From: Merluccius polli
Taxonomy: Eukaryota > Chordata > Actinopteri > Gadiformes > Merlucciidae
NCBI GenBank assembly: GCA_030340625.1
Contig: JAOPHQ010005707.1
Location: forward strand, 124,001-188,000
Length of the DNA stretch: 64,000 nucleotides
Direction of reading: 5' to 3'
Shown here: one piece after another, positions 62,645 to 64,000 of the stretch
Position numbering within the stretch: the stretch's first letter is position 1
Layout: every line of letters starts with the position of its first letter
Notes under the pieces: model-generated
The model's database searches: none
The model's input: the letters and a program-made list of their open reading frames with translations, nothing else
What the model was told of the DNA's origin: nothing
Program-made: the position numbers and the translations under genes

Positions 62645-63014
62645 TAATATTATTTCACTACCTGTAAAGACAAAATACCTACCAATTGTTAACTCACCTG
62701 TACCTGTTACAAAATCACATCACCTCATTGTTACCTGGCATCAGCTTGTGTTTTTATTTTCTATAAAATAAAAGGAGTATCCGAGGTACTTGGAAATAAG
62801 CATGTGAAGACTTTCTATTACTTTTTTTGCAAACCAACAGGTGGTGCCAAGGCCCAGTGAAGGGCAGCTGCAAAAAAAAAAGATCATTATAATCTCCACA
62901 ATACTGGTTGTCACTTTGGCCCATATCATTTCCTGTTATAGACTGACCCCGGCCCCCCATCACAGAAAGGAAAGTTGACGTGGCCCCCACCGAAAAAGAA
63001 GTTTGGGGACCCTG
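62645..63014. other. right-hand remnant of the hAT element
   Basis: Contains the last unit of the 130-bp tandem, an A9 run and the right TIR. No coding sequence. Confidence 0.7.
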
Positions 63015-63022
63015 CTGTAGAG

Positions 63023-63175
63023 TATCAGGGGCAGACTCACTAGTTTCAGCATCATCTTCAGTCTCTCTTGACACCTTCCTCGCATTGTTGCTGTAGCTCC
63101 TGGCTGGGCTGGATCTGGTCTTCCTGATGGAGTCGGTCAGTCCTAGATGCTTCAGCATTCGGATCTTCTTCATGA
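63023..63175 (-). pseudogene. start of an unassigned ORF split by the hAT
   Basis: From 63173 on the minus strand the frame begins MKKIRMLKHLGLTDSIRK and reaches the hAT target duplication in frame, continuing on the other side at 46276. It overlaps, one frame over, the end of the integrase-like sequence, as env or accessory genes often do. Alternatively it is the first part of L2 ORF1. Confidence 0.4.
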
Positions 63176-64000
63176 TGTTCCCTCGTCCTTGACCGGGTGG
63201 CTTTTGTGCAATGGTTGAGGTGGTACCAGGTGGAGCTCCCTTCTACCTGGATAGCTGTTGGCTTTGCTCTGGTTACTTTGTATGGTCCTTCTCTCCTGGG
63301 TATTCCACTGTGTTCTGAACACCCTCAGATACACCTGGTCACCAGGCTCACCCCCCTTGGTGGGTCTTCTTCTGGTTCTGGAATCCTGTTCTTCTCCTGT
63401 TAAAATATAAGCTTATGTATGGCATTTAGTTGCTTGATATATTCCCTTATTTTTATTTGCAGTTGCTCCAACGGAGGTCCCTTATGGAATCCTCGAATTG
63501 TGCAGGCATGGGTCGACCCGTTAGCATTTCATGTGGTTAGATGCATCATTCTGTTTAGCCTGCATGTGATATCTCATTAGTGCCAGTGGTAGTGCATCTA
63601 CCCAATTCATCTTGTTTATTTTTGTCCCATTCACCCTTTCCACCATTCCGTCATTGAGGATAGTACATACAACCTAATCTTTGTTTGACGTGCACCTGCT
63701 GTATTATTTGCTTTACTGTTTTCTGGATAAACGCTGAGCCATTGTCTGAGCTAATTTCTGTTGGAATTCCAAACTTTGGCATGACTTCTCTAGTCAAAAA
63801 TTTGATCACAGTAGACGCACTCTGATCTTTTGATGGGATTGCTTCTACCCATCTGCTGAATCTATCAATGACTACTAACATGTACCTTTTCCCATTTACT
63901 TTCTTAATCATGTCTACGTAGTCTAAGACCAGATGTCTGAATGGTCCCTCAGGTGTGCAATGGTGTCATAATGGGGTAGTGATTGTTTTTTCTTGTTGTC
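63176..64000 (-). pseudogene. endogenous-retrovirus-like integrase fragment
   Basis: On the minus strand a frame from 63911 to 63651 has the integrase-core pattern: a VVIDRFSRWVEAIPSK strand with the first catalytic Asp, then SSDNGSAF with the second. The HPQ block that carries the catalytic Glu is interrupted by a stop near 63660. Farther along, broken frames reach a C-terminal domain ending near 63176. The upstream part of pol is outside the window. The pattern is closer to retroviral than to the two Ty3/Gypsy integrases above. The piece is defective. Confidence 0.7.

Larger units (their letters stand above)
46285..63014. mobile_element. hAT (Charlie-type) transposon split by nested insertions
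   Basis: CAGGGGTCCCCAAAC at 46285 and GTTTGGGGACCCTG ending 63014 are the TIRs. Both are flanked by the 8-bp duplication CTGTAGAG (46277-46284 and 63015-63022). Subterminal GGGCCACATCCGGCCTGC at left and GCCCCCCATCACAGAAAGG at right fit the 'CAGGGGTCCCCAAAC' hAT family. Without the TTAA MITE (about 1.1 kb) and the L1 (13.8 kb) the element would be about 1.8 kb. Confidence 0.93.

Overview
This window is nuclear DNA of a ray-finned (teleost) fish. The evidence is one spliced vertebrate gene surrounded by teleost-type transposable elements: L2, Nimb and L1-like LINEs, Tc1, PIF-Harbinger, several hAT families, Ty3/Gypsy chromovirus, tRNA-derived SINEs and endogenous-retrovirus-like pieces. Microsatellites and G-rich minisatellites are frequent. 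Nothing prokaryotic was seen.

Layout. (1) 1-5.9 kb: the 5' half of a UDP-glucose pyrophosphorylase gene (ugp2) on the minus strand. Four coding exons splice in phase and the rest of the gene lies left of base 1. (2) 5.9-9.7 kb: non-coding DNA with microsatellites, MITE arms and LINE 3' ends. (3) 9.7-15.5 kb: a 5.8-kb element with long inverted termini. It carries a broken gene whose conserved blocks resemble a FEN1/XPG-type (PIN) nuclease followed by a Cys-rich (CXC-like) tail, and it has been hit by a small LTR element (tRNA-Leu primer site) and two MITEs. (4) 15.5-16.7 kb: an apparently intact Tc1/mariner element (DD36E catalytic spacing). (5) 18.7-22.3 kb: a 5'-truncated Nimb/I-clade LINE with a 3.3-kb open reading frame and a 12-bp target duplication. 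(6) 22.3-33.3 kb: gene-like fragments, a LINE chimera, duplicated non-coding repeat, a solo LTR swollen by a 34-36-bp minisatellite, an antisense Nimb fragment and MITEs. (7) 33.4-39.5 kb: a PIF-Harbinger element carrying both its transposase and Myb-like genes, containing a Ty3/Gypsy chromovirus, which contains a hAT element. (8) 40-46.3 kb: a hAT MITE, an inverted LTR pair with a tRNA-Lys primer site, a tRNA-derived SINE and a decayed L2 LINE with an SGNH-type ORF1. (9) 46.3-63.0 kb: a hAT element whose ends are 16.7 kb apart but keep an 8-bp target duplication. It has been invaded by a TTAA-type MITE (itself holding a hAT MITE) and by an L1-like LINE, which holds a solo LTR and a nearly intact Ty3/Gypsy element with a PNMA-like gag. 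(10) 63.0-64.0 kb: the integrase end of an endogenous-retrovirus-like element.

Apart from ugp2, every recognisable reading frame belongs to a mobile element or is of unknown origin. The main value of the window is stratigraphic: many insertions keep target-site duplications that I could pair by eye, so their order of arrival can be read directly. All family names rest on motif recognition without database searches.
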